From positions 50,979 to 114,978 of the forward strand of contig JBEVWC010000008.1 in the NCBI GenBank assembly GCA_040506775.1: a DNA stretch of 64,000 nucleotides, given 5' to 3'. Both the position numbers and the translations under genes were made by a program. Positions 8,659-17,096 of this stretch are shown piece after piece (the first letter of the stretch is position 1; each line of letters opens with the position of its first letter). The notes below the pieces were generated by a model. That model was not told the origin of the DNA. It made no database searches and saw only the letters and a list, made by a program, of their open reading frames with translations. Origin of the DNA: Thiodiazotropha sp040506775. GTDB taxonomy: Bacteria > Pseudomonadota > Gammaproteobacteria > Chromatiales > Chromatiaceae.

Positions 8659-10470
8659 TCAGCTACGGGACGCTCGCTTGCGTTCGTGCTCCTTGAGAAA
8701 CTTCTTGCGAATCCGAATCTTGCTGGGTGTTACTTCGACCAGTTCGTCGTCCTCGATGAACTCCAGAGCCTGCTCCAGACTGTAACGGATCGGCGGCGTC
8801 AGAAGGATCGCGTCATCCTTGCCCGCCGCTCGAATGTTGGTCAGCTGCTTGCCCTTGAGCGGATTGACGACCAGATCATTGTCACGACTGTGAATGCCGA
8901 CGATCTGTCCCTCATAGACCTCATCACCCGGCGCGGAGAACAGTCGTCCGCGTTCCTGCAGGTTGTACAGGGCAAACCCAAGTACCTTGCCCTGGCCGTT
9001 AGAGATCAGCACCCCGTTTTTCCGCGGTGCGATACCGCCGTGCTGAGCCGGTCCGTAGTGATCGAAGACATGGTAGATCAAACCGGTGCCCGAGGTACTG
9101 GTCATGAATTCAGTTTGGAAGCCGATCAGACCGCGGGAGGGGATGATATAATCGAGTCGCACCCGCCCCTTTCCATCGGGAACCATGTCCTTGAGTTCGC
9201 CCTTGCGGGTACCCAGAGCCTCCATGATGGTGCCCTGATCGTCCTCTTCCACGTCCACGGTCAACTGCTCATAGGGCTCGCAGATCTCCCCGTCCACTTC
9301 ACGGAAAATAACTTCGGGGCGGGACACCGCCAGTTCGAAACCCTCGCGACGCATGTTTTCGATGAGTACCGAGAGATGCAGTTCGCCACGCCCGGAGACC
9401 TTGAATTTTTCGGGATCAGTACCCTCTTCAACCCTCAGCGCCACGTTGTGTATGAGTTCCCGTTCCAGACGCTCCTTGAGCTGTCGTGAAGTGAGGTACT
9501 TACCCTCGCGCCCGGCATAGGGCGAGGTGTTCACCTGGAAGGTCATCGATACGGTGGGTTCGTCCACGGTCAGGGGCGGCATCGCTTCCGGGTTGGCCGG
9601 ATCGCACAGGGTATCGGACACATTCGGGGCTTCCAGGCCGCTGATGGCGATGATGTCCCCGGCGCTCGCCTGATTGACCTCGAAACGATCCAGTCCGAGA
9701 TAGCCGTAAACCAGGCCGATCTTGGCGCGCTGCTGCTCGCCGTCGTACTTCAGCACAGTGATCGGCTGATTGGGTTTGACGGTTCCACGGGTGACTCGAC
9801 CCACTGCAATCGCACCCACGTAGCTGTTGTAGTCCAGATTCGAAACCTGCATCTGAAACGGACCATCCGGATCCACATCAGGGATCGGGCAATGCTTCAC
9901 GATGGTTTCGAACAGCGGGTTCATATCCCCGGAGGTGATGTTGTTCTGAAAGCCGGCATAACCGCCCACTGCGGAGGTATAGATAATCGGGAAATCAAGT
10001 TGCTCGTCAGTGGCACCCAGCCGATCGAACAGCTCAAACACCTGATCGATGACCCAGTCAGGGCGGGAGCCCGGCTTGTCGATCTTGTTGACCACCACGA
10101 TGGGCCGCAAGCCGTGTTTGAAGGCCTTCTGGGTCACAAACCGGGTCTGAGGCATGGGGCCTTCCTGAGCATCCACCAGCAGCAGCACCGAATCCACCAT
10201 GGAGAGGACGCGTTCGACTTCGCCGCCGAAATCCGCATGCCCGGGGGTATCCACAATATTGATCCGATAGTCATTCCAGCGGATGGCGGTATTCTTGGAA
10301 AGAATGGTGATGCCCCGCTCGCGCTCCTGGTCATTGGAGTCCATGACCCGCTCAACTTTGCCGAAGCGTTCACCCAGGGTACCCGATTGTTTCAGGAGTT
10401 CATCCACCAGGGTGGTTTTGCCATGGTCGACGTGGGCGATGATGGCGATATTTCTGAGATTCTCAATCAC
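8659..10470 (-). CDS. typA: ribosome-associated GTPase TypA/BipA
   Basis: TypA is a translational GTPase of the EF-G family that binds ribosomes and helps 50S assembly and stress or cold adaptation. The G domain is at the N-terminus: AHVDHGKTTLVDELL (P-loop), the RGITIL switch I region, DTPGHADFGGEV and NKIDKPGSRPDWV. It is followed by the beta-barrel domain II, the EF-G-like domains III and V, and the TypA-specific C-terminal domain (GRLFSAPGDEVYEGQIVG onward). Length (603) is standard. It is transcribed leftward, towards the sRNA pair, and stands alone. Confidence 0.97.
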   Translation of the reverse strand: MIENLRNIAIIAHVDHGKTTLVDELLKQSGTLGERFGKVERVMDSNDQERERGITILSKNTAIRWNDYRINIVDTPGHADFGGEVERVLSMVDSVLLLVDAQEGPMPQTRFVTQKAFKHGLRPIVVVNKIDKPGSRPDWVIDQVFELFDRLGATDEQLDFPIIYTSAVGGYAGFQNNITSGDMNPLFETIVKHCPIPDVDPDGPFQMQVSNLDYNSYVGAIAVGRVTRGTVKPNQPITVLKYDGEQQRAKIGLVYGYLGLDRFEVNQASAGDIIAISGLEAPNVSDTLCDPANPEAMPPLTVDEPTVSMTFQVNTSPYAGREGKYLTSRQLKERLERELIHNVALRVEEGTDPEKFKVSGRGELHLSVLIENMRREGFELAVSRPEVIFREVDGEICEPYEQLTVDVEEDDQGTIMEALGTRKGELKDMVPDGKGRVRLDYIIPSRGLIGFQTEFMTSTSGTGLIYHVFDHYGPAQHGGIAPRKNGVLISNGQGKVLGFALYNLQERGRLFSAPGDEVYEGQIVGIHSRDNDLVVNPLKGKQLTNIRAAGKDDAILLTPPIRYSLEQALEFIEDDELVEVTPSKIRIRKKFLKEHERKRASRS

Positions 10471-11084
10471 GGGGAAATCCGTTTGGAAAAAAGATGGCGG
10501 ATTATACCTGGATCACCCCGGAAGTCTCTTAGAATTTAATTACTGTTTTATTTCAGCGGGTTATATCCGCAATTAAAAATCATAGACACATTCTATCGAC
10601 AAGCCCTTTTCATTACGAAAGTTTCACAATTACTCACAGAACCTGTGGATAACTTTGTTGATAATGACTGGAAACAGCCCTTCAGACCAGCAGTCATGCG
10701 GCTGGACATCAAATCGTAAAAAAAATGAACAATTTGATTAATTCATTTAAAAACAATGCGTTGAACCCATGATCACTGTCATCCACATTTCAGCTGATCC
10801 TCTCGGCGAGGATCCGGTGAGAGACTGCCTGGGATGTTGACAGTTTCATTCTGAACGGTTAAGCGGCGCATTCCGATGCAATCCGTCCATACATTATTAG
10901 ATGCGAATACTCGAATAATTTGGACTGCTACTGCTGCTTGCACTCTGAACCAATAGCCTCCACGATAGCTCTAATAACACGCTCGGCAAACGATGCGAAA
11001 GAGAGCATCCGGATTTGCAGCCTAAGGCTCAGATACCCGATGCCGCAGTACAACCACAAACAAAAACCATGAAGTAGCTACCCC
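10471..11084. other. intergenic region between divergent typA and moxR with DnaA-box-like sites
   Basis: No gene is visible. The region holds TGTGGATAA (10644-10652), the exact reverse complement of the DnaA box TTATCCACA. A one-mismatch neighbour TGTTGATAA (10656-10664) and another one-mismatch site TCATCCACA (10779-10787) also occur. Between them lies an AT-rich run (about 10715-10755). Genes on both sides point away from the region. Whether this is an origin or only a DnaA-binding site cannot be told from the sequence alone. Confidence 0.4.
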
Positions 11085-12041
11085 ATGAATTCATCCATCC
11101 TTGCCCCGTTGCGCGAGCATCTGGCTTCACGCGTCATCGGCCAGACCAGTTTCATCGACAGTATGCTGATCTGCCTTTTGAGTGATGGCCACCTGCTCAT
11201 AGAAGGACTGCCCGGATTGGCCAAGACCACGGCAGTCAAGGCCCTGGCTGAGGCGATCGAGGGTGATTTTCACCGCATCCAGTTCACACCGGACCTGCTG
11301 CCCTCTGACCTGATCGGCACAGACATCTACCGCCATGAAAAGGGGGAGTTCGAGTTTCGCCAGGGTCCCCTGTTCCACAACATCCTCCTCGCGGATGAGG
11401 TCAACCGGGCCCCGGCAAAGGTGCAATCCGCTCTGCTGGAGTCCATGGGTGAACACCAGATCACGGTGGGGCAGACCACCTACCAATTGCCCGCATTCTT
11501 CATGGTCCTGGCCACCCAGAACCCGGTGGAGCAGGAGGGAACCTACCACCTGCCGGAGGCCCAGCTGGACCGCTTTCTGATGCAGGCCAATGTCAGTTAC
11601 CCCAGCCGCGAAGAGGAGTTGAAGATCCTCGAACTGGACAATGCCCAGCAGAAACGCACCCTGCCCCCCCCGGACAAGGTACTGAGTCAGCAGGAATTAT
11701 TTGACATCCGCAAGGCGGTGAGCGAACTCTACCTGGACCCCAAGCTGAACAGTTACATCGTCGACCTGGTACAGGCAAGCCGCAATCCAAAGGCCTACGA
11801 CAAGGACCTGGCCCGCTGGTGCCGTTTTGGCGCTTCGCCCCGTGCGAGTATCGCCCTGGCCCGTTGTGCCCGGGCCCGTGCCTGGCTCGACGATGAGGAA
11901 TTCGTCGCGCCGCATCATATCCAGGCGGTCGCACCCGCGATCCTGCGCCACCGTATCCTGCTCACTTTCGAGGCGGAGGCCGAGGGCGTCACGACGGACG
12001 ATTTTCTGTCCCGCCTGCTCGACATGGTCGCGATACCCTGA
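11085..12041 (+). CDS. MoxR-family AAA+ ATPase
   Basis: MoxR ATPases act as chaperones for VWA-domain and metal-protein maturation and commonly head bat operons. The protein has Walker A (EGLPGLAKTTAVKAL, residues about 39-53), Walker B with the family pattern ILLADEVNRAPAKVQSALLE, and sensor 1 (FMVLATQNPVEQEGTYHLPEAQLDRF). A C-terminal lid domain completes the 318 residues, normal for the family. It is the first gene of a six-gene rightward operon with DUF58, DUF4381, batA, batB, batC and batD. Confidence 0.95.
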   Translation: MNSSILAPLREHLASRVIGQTSFIDSMLICLLSDGHLLIEGLPGLAKTTAVKALAEAIEGDFHRIQFTPDLLPSDLIGTDIYRHEKGEFEFRQGPLFHNILLADEVNRAPAKVQSALLESMGEHQITVGQTTYQLPAFFMVLATQNPVEQEGTYHLPEAQLDRFLMQANVSYPSREEELKILELDNAQQKRTLPPPDKVLSQQELFDIRKAVSELYLDPKLNSYIVDLVQASRNPKAYDKDLARWCRFGASPRASIALARCARARAWLDDEEFVAPHHIQAVAPAILRHRILLTFEAEAEGVTTDDFLSRLLDMVAIP

Positions 12042-12065
12042 TCGAGTCCTGACAGGGTCACCCGC

Positions 12066-12977
12066 ATGAGTCTCTATCCGCACATCGATGATCTGCTGGA
12101 GTTACGCCATCAGGCCCATACCCTGGGTCTGGCATCACACCATCTGGTGAATTCCAGCTTCAGCGGTCTGTATGCCTCGGTATTCCGCGGCACTGGCCTC
12201 GATTTCGAGGAGGTACGGGAGTACCGGGAGGGTGACGACATCCGCAACATGGAGTGGAACGTCACCGCGCGAACCAATGTCCCTCATCTGAAGATCTTTC
12301 GCGAGGAGCGTGAACGCAGCGTGGTGTTGTGTGTCGACCGGGGACCGCATATGAACTTTGGCACCCGAGGCACCTTTAAGTCGGTCCAGGCCGCCAAGGC
12401 AACTGCCCTGCTCGGCTGGGCCGCATCAAGCCTGCACGACCGGGTTGGCGGCATCCTGTTTGGTGATACCCAGGCGGGCATGCAGTATTTCCAACCCACC
12501 AAGGATCGACGCGCACTCTGGCGACTTTTGCACAGCCTGACCCAGGAGGGTGATACCCATCAACCTACCCGGGATTGCCTCTCGGAGGCCCTGCAGCGCG
12601 CTGACAAGGGTACCAATACCGGCTCCCTGATCTTTGTCATCGCTGACATGAACCGGGAAATCCTGGGACTGCAACAGACCCTGGGGCGCCTCGGACAGCA
12701 TCACACCGTGGTCCTGTTGCCAGTGGACGATCCCGCGGACCAGCAGCTTCCTGACATGGGACGGGTCACCTTCGTCGGTCCGGATGGCCAGGCGATCGAG
12801 ATCGATACCCATGACCCGGCGGCTAGAAATCGTTACCGGGAAACCTGGATACAACGCCGCCAGGAATTGACCCAACTGACCAACCGGCTGGGAATCGCCC
12901 TGCTGCCAATTGCCACCAATGAAGAGATTCACCTGACCCTGACACGTGGTCTGGCAAGACATTTCGGCCGACACTGA
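12066..12977 (+). CDS. DUF58 domain protein of the bat operon
   Basis: DUF58 proteins accompany MoxR ATPases and resemble a VWA fold without a complete metal site. The hallmark region is FEEVREYREGDDIRNMEWNV (residues about 47-66), followed by a domain with VVLCVDRGPHMNFG in the position of a VWA MIDAS. No membrane segment is seen. It starts 24 bases after moxR, and its stop TGA overlaps the ATG of the next gene. Its molecular role is not established for the family. Confidence 0.9.
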   Translation: MSLYPHIDDLLELRHQAHTLGLASHHLVNSSFSGLYASVFRGTGLDFEEVREYREGDDIRNMEWNVTARTNVPHLKIFREERERSVVLCVDRGPHMNFGTRGTFKSVQAAKATALLGWAASSLHDRVGGILFGDTQAGMQYFQPTKDRRALWRLLHSLTQEGDTHQPTRDCLSEALQRADKGTNTGSLIFVIADMNREILGLQQTLGRLGQHHTVVLLPVDDPADQQLPDMGRVTFVGPDGQAIEIDTHDPAARNRYRETWIQRRQELTQLTNRLGIALLPIATNEEIHLTLTRGLARHFGRH

Positions 12978-13456
12978 TGGATCCATTAAGGGACATACGA
13001 GGCATCGACGCAGTTTCCTGGTGGCCCCTGGCTCCGGGCTGGTGGCTGCTGTTCGCTTTGCTTGTGCTGCTGTGCCTGATGGCCTGGTGGCTGATACGAC
13101 GGCGACGCCTCTACCCCCTGGGACAGTGGCAGCAGGATGCCCGGCAACGCCTGATCGGCCTGCGGCGGCGGGTCAAACGGGAGCCGGCGAAACAGATTGC
13201 CGGAGAGCTCTCCGAACTCCTGCGGCGCATTGCCATCGCCCGCTGCGGGCGAGAGCAGACTGCCGCCCTGACCGACGAGGCCTGGCTCGACTGGCTGCAA
13301 ACCAACGACAGCAGCGGTTTCACCTGGCGCCAGAAGGGCCGACTGCTTCTGGAACTGCCCTATGCGCCACCTGACCGGACGGCGGATCGGAACACCCTGA
13401 CCAAGTTGATCGACGCCGCCATCCATTGGGTCAGCGAGGAACACTGCCATGTTTGA
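12977..13456 (+). CDS. DUF4381 membrane-anchored protein of the bat operon
   Basis: This 159-residue protein has one membrane helix (WWLLFALLVLLCLMAWWLI, about 23-41) followed by a basic cytoplasmic domain. The domain includes RIAIARCGREQTAALTDEAWLDWL, characteristic of the DUF4381 family that lies between DUF58 and the VWA genes. Start and stop overlap both neighbours (1 and 8 bases). It probably helps assemble the membrane VWA complex, but no biochemical function is known. Confidence 0.85.
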   Translation: MDPLRDIRGIDAVSWWPLAPGWWLLFALLVLLCLMAWWLIRRRRLYPLGQWQQDARQRLIGLRRRVKREPAKQIAGELSELLRRIAIARCGREQTAALTDEAWLDWLQTNDSSGFTWRQKGRLLLELPYAPPDRTADRNTLTKLIDAAIHWVSEEHCHV

Positions 13457-14489
13457 GTTCCATTGGCCGTGGATGGCACTGCTGCTGATACTGCCCTGGC
13501 TGGTGAAATACTTCTGGCCACGTCCCGCAGCGGAGCGCAACGATGCGATGGAAGGCCTGCAGGCCACCCTGCTACACCCCAACCTGATACAACTGGAATC
13601 CGCATTTCAGTCCCGCAGTCCCCGCCAACCCCTGAGCAAGCGCCTGTATCACCTGTTGCTTCACCTGCTGTGGCTGTGCCTGGTGCTGGCGCTGATGCGC
13701 CCCCAATGGCTGGAGCCGTACACGGAGAACCGCAGCGCGGGTTACGACCTGATGCTCGCGGTGGATGCCTCCCACTCCATGAATGCCCTCGATTTCACCC
13801 TGAATGGCGAACAGGTCAGCCGCATGCAGGTGGTCAAAGGGGTTGTGAGCAAGTTCATCGAGGGGCGCAAGGGTGATCGTATCGGGCTGATCATATTCGG
13901 CAGCCGGGCCTATGTACTGTCCCCTCTTACCTATGACCGGAATGCGGTCAACGACCTGTTAAGCGAGGTCATTCCACGTATCGCCGGTGACGGTACCGCC
14001 ATCGGTGACGCCCTGGGACTGGGGATCAAGAAACTGCGGGAACGTCCCGAAGGTTCCCGGGTGCTGTTGCTGATCGCAGACGGGGAAAATACCGCCGGCA
14101 CCATCCCGCCGCTCAAGGCAGCACAGCTGGCATCAGAGGAAGGCGTGCGGATCTACAGCATCGGTGTCGGCAGTGACCGGAAAAATGTGCCGATTCTGGA
14201 GAACGGCCGGGTAGTGACCCGGGATGACCTGGGATTCAACGAGCAGGCCATGCGGGAAATCGCCGAGGCCGGCAATGGCGCCTACTTCCGGGCCACCGAC
14301 ACCGAGGCCCTTGAAAAGGTCTATCAGAAAATCGACGAACTGGAGAAAACCGAAGCGGAATCCCACACCGTGTTCGTACCACAACCTCTTTATTACTGGC
14401 CATTGTCGGCTGCCCTGCTGCTGTTGTTGATCCTGGGGGTATTCCCGGAGGGCCGGCAGCGTCAGCTCAAAGGGGGGGGTTATGCCTGA
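13449..14489 (+). CDS. batA: BatA-like membrane VWA protein
   Basis: BatA is a membrane-anchored von Willebrand A protein of the aerotolerance (Bat) operon. Short hydrophobic segments lie near the N-terminus (MALLLILPWLVKYFW) and at about 60-80 (LLLHLLWLCLVLALM). A VWA domain with an intact MIDAS motif, AVDASHSMNALDF, covers roughly residues 98-295. A C-terminal membrane helix (PLSAALLLLLILGVFP) follows. The domain probably faces the periplasm. The gene overlaps the next VWA gene by 8 bases. Confidence 0.92.
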   Translation: MFEFHWPWMALLLILPWLVKYFWPRPAAERNDAMEGLQATLLHPNLIQLESAFQSRSPRQPLSKRLYHLLLHLLWLCLVLALMRPQWLEPYTENRSAGYDLMLAVDASHSMNALDFTLNGEQVSRMQVVKGVVSKFIEGRKGDRIGLIIFGSRAYVLSPLTYDRNAVNDLLSEVIPRIAGDGTAIGDALGLGIKKLRERPEGSRVLLLIADGENTAGTIPPLKAAQLASEEGVRIYSIGVGSDRKNVPILENGRVVTRDDLGFNEQAMREIAEAGNGAYFRATDTEALEKVYQKIDELEKTEAESHTVFVPQPLYYWPLSAALLLLLILGVFPEGRQRQLKGGGYA

Positions 14490-15507
14490 AATCGGTTTCC
14501 ATTTCGCCCGTCCCGAATGGCTCTATGCCCTGCTGGGCATGATCCCGGTATTGGTCTGGCTGATTTTCAGCGTGATCCGCCCGCAAAAGGGGGCTTTGCA
14601 TCGCTATGCGGACGCCCATTTGCTGCCCCACCTCACCGGAGTCCGGGAGCTGGACGTGCACGAACACTGGAGCCGCTTCACACGTTGGGGATTCCTCTGG
14701 AGCCTTCTGGTGGTCGCTTTGGCTGGTCCACGCTGGGACTTCACCGATATCGAGGCCTTTTCACCTGCCAGCGACCTGGTGATCCTGATGGACATCTCAC
14801 GCTCCATGAATGTCAGCGATACCCCGCCTTCGCGACTGGCGCGGGCGCGGCAGGAGGTGCAGGACCTGGTAATGATGAACGATAAACTGCGCATCGGCCT
14901 GATCGCGTTCGCCTCGGTGCCCCATGTGGTATCTCCGATCACCGAGGACAGCCAGAGCATACTCAATGCATTGCCCGCAGTGACTTCCGATATCGCCAAC
15001 CTCAAGGGCAGCCGCCTGGCCGCCGCCCTGGATCGTGCCAAGCAGCTCCTGGGGGAGCATGCAGACCATACCCGTTCCATCCTGCTGATCAGCGACGGTG
15101 ATTTTGATGAACCCGGGTTGCCGCAAAAGATTGAAGCCCTGCATAAGGAGGGCATTACCCTGCATACCCTTGGGATTGGCACTACGGGAGGTGGTCCGAT
15201 ACCGCTCAATCCCGGCAAAAGCGACCTGATGCGCAATCCCCAGGGGGAGATCATCGTCTCAAGGCTTGGCAGCCTGGAACTGCAACAGCTGGCAAAACTG
15301 GGTGGCGGGATCTATCAGCAGGCCGATTTCCGCGACCAGGACAGCCGCCGCATCCTCGACCTGGCCAGCGGCCACGCTGGCACACCCACCCGGACCCAGG
15401 AAAAAACCCGTGTCTGGAACGAACGCTTCTACTGGTTGCTGCTCCCCCTGATGCTGCTGTTGCTGCCCCGATTCCGCATGCTCTCATCCGCAAGGCCAGG
15501 CTCATGA
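14482..15507 (+). CDS. batB: BatB-like membrane VWA protein
   Basis: This is the second VWA protein of the operon. It has membrane segments at residues about 12-29 and 62-80 and a C-terminal one (FYWLLLPLMLLLLP). Between them lies a VWA domain with the MIDAS sequence LMDISRSMNVSD and the supporting SDGDFDEPG loop. The 341-residue length and the overlap with batA and the TPR gene match bat operons in other gammaproteobacteria. It likely pairs with BatA. Confidence 0.92.
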   Translation: MPEIGFHFARPEWLYALLGMIPVLVWLIFSVIRPQKGALHRYADAHLLPHLTGVRELDVHEHWSRFTRWGFLWSLLVVALAGPRWDFTDIEAFSPASDLVILMDISRSMNVSDTPPSRLARARQEVQDLVMMNDKLRIGLIAFASVPHVVSPITEDSQSILNALPAVTSDIANLKGSRLAAALDRAKQLLGEHADHTRSILLISDGDFDEPGLPQKIEALHKEGITLHTLGIGTTGGGPIPLNPGKSDLMRNPQGEIIVSRLGSLELQQLAKLGGGIYQQADFRDQDSRRILDLASGHAGTPTRTQEKTRVWNERFYWLLLPLMLLLLPRFRMLSSARPGS

Positions 15508-17094
15508 ACCGGATGTGGAAGATCTTCCTCAAAAAACGTGCGACACAGCACTTGCCGGTTCGTCATGCCACCAGCACCGCGACTTGCCGTCGCACCACAC
15601 TTCTCCAGACATACAGCCTTCTGCTGCTCATGCCTTTTGCGGGCGTGAGTCAAGCCAACTGGTTTTTGAATCCTGAGCAACAGGCCGCGGAGGATTATCG
15701 CCAGGGACACTACGAAGCGGCTGTGGAAGGTTTCAAGGACCCCTATCGGCGGGGTGTGGCACATTACCGTACCGGTGACTATGAACAGGCCATTCAGGAC
15801 TTCAAACAGGTTGAGCGGCCATCGGTCAAGCAGGATGCACAATACAATCTGGGCAACAGCTATTACCGGCTTGGAGATTACCAAGAGGCGATAGACAACT
15901 ACGAATCCGTTCTGGAACAGGATCCTGACCATGCAGACGCCCGGCATAACCTGGCCCTTGCACGGGAAAAACTCGCCCAGGAAGAAGTAGCCAAGGATCA
16001 GGAAGAAGAGCAGGAAAAGCAACAGGAAGAGCAACAGAGCGATCAGCAGGAACAACAGGATCAGCAGCAGAGCGGTCAGCAGGAGCAACAGGATCAGCAG
16101 CAGAGCGGTGAGCAGGAGCAACAGGATCAGCAGCAGAGCGGTCAACAGGAGCAACAGGATCAGCAGCAGAGCGGTCAGCAGGAGCAACAGGATCAGCAGC
16201 AGAGCGGTCAGCAGGAGCAACAGGATCAGCANNNNNNNNNNNNNNNNNNNNNNNNNNNNNNNNNNNNNNNNNNNNNNNNNNNNNNNNNNNNNNNNNNNNN
16301 NNNNNNNNNNNNNNNNNNNNNNNNNNNNNNNACAGGAGCAACAGTCGGAGTCGTCCGGAAACGAAAACCAGGAATCCCAGTCCGGCGGCGACCAGCAGGA
16401 CAAAGATCAACCCTCAGAGGGTCAGGAATCTCCTGAACAGGACTCGCAAGGATCCGAACAAAAGGATGAGCCGTCACAGGATTCAACCGGCAATGACTCG
16501 TCGGAATCGAAACAGCCCGGCCAGGAGTCGTCTGACAGGGATGCCAAGGGCAAAGAACAGGATGAACAGAAACAGGGATCACAATCAGAACCTGAAGAGC
16601 AGACTGGGCAACAGGATGGAGCAGAAGAGCAACCATCAGGTCAGGACAAGAATAAGCCACCCAGTGATCAGGGTCAGGACGATAAGCAACAGAAGGATCA
16701 GCAGTCAGGCGCAGAACAGAAACCGGAAATGTCTGCTAATCTCGGTGAACAGGAAGATGAGAAAACACAGACCGGAACAAGCCGCAATCAGCAACGGATG
16801 GGTAAGGACACCGGAGAACGGAACCTCAACCCCGACGACGCCGGACGATCAAAGGCTGTCGAACAGGTGGATCAAAGCCAGGGAGAAGGCCAGGAACCCG
16901 GGCAGGAACAACAAACAGACACCGCTGGCAACATCCAAAGCGAACGCCCCAGCGGCGCCAGTCTGCTAATGGAACAATGGCTTGATCAGGTGGAAGGCGA
17001 TCCGGCCCAACTTATGCAGCAACAGTTCCGCCTAGAGGAATACAAGTACCTGCGCAGTCGTGGCGGCAGAGATACGGAAACGAGACCCTGGTGA
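15504..17094 (+). CDS. batC: BatC-like TPR protein with Gln-rich repeat, interrupted by an assembly gap
   Basis: The N-terminal part has a membrane or signal segment (LLLMPFAGVSQANWF) and about three TPR units (residues 50-160: GDYEQAIQDF, QYNLGNSYYRLGDYQEAIDNY). A very polar region rich in Q, E, D and S follows. It contains an 11-residue repeat, QQEQQDQQQSG, encoded by 33-bp units (16044-16231). One hundred Ns (16232-16331) follow. After the gap the frame shifts by one, so the N count is a placeholder and not a true frameshift. The C-terminus MEQWLDQVEGDPAQLMQQQF is typical of BatC-family proteins. It overlaps batB and batD. Confidence 0.85.
16044..16231 (+). repeat. 33-bp tandem repeat (5.7 copies seen) in batC
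   Basis: The units CAGCAGGAGCAACAGGATCAGCAGCAGAGCGGT-like begin at 16044, 16077, 16110, 16143, 16176 and 16209. The last is cut by the N run. Differences between units are single bases, which indicates recent expansion. The sequence right of the gap resumes in another unit phase, so the missing length should be 12 plus a multiple of 33 bases. Confidence 0.93.
16232..16331. other. assembly gap of 100 Ns
   Basis: Exactly 100 Ns fall inside the batC repeat. This is a scaffolding placeholder caused by the tandem repeat and does not represent a measured length. Confidence 0.98.
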
Positions 17095-17096
17095 CC

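Noticed and set aside
16044..16231. Regular repeats that might suggest a CRISPR array
   Set aside because: The units are contiguous without spacers and encode an in-frame Gln-rich repeat in batC.
16232..16436. Apparent frameshift in batC
   Set aside because: It results from the arbitrary 100-N filler; unit phase shows the true gap should be a multiple of three.
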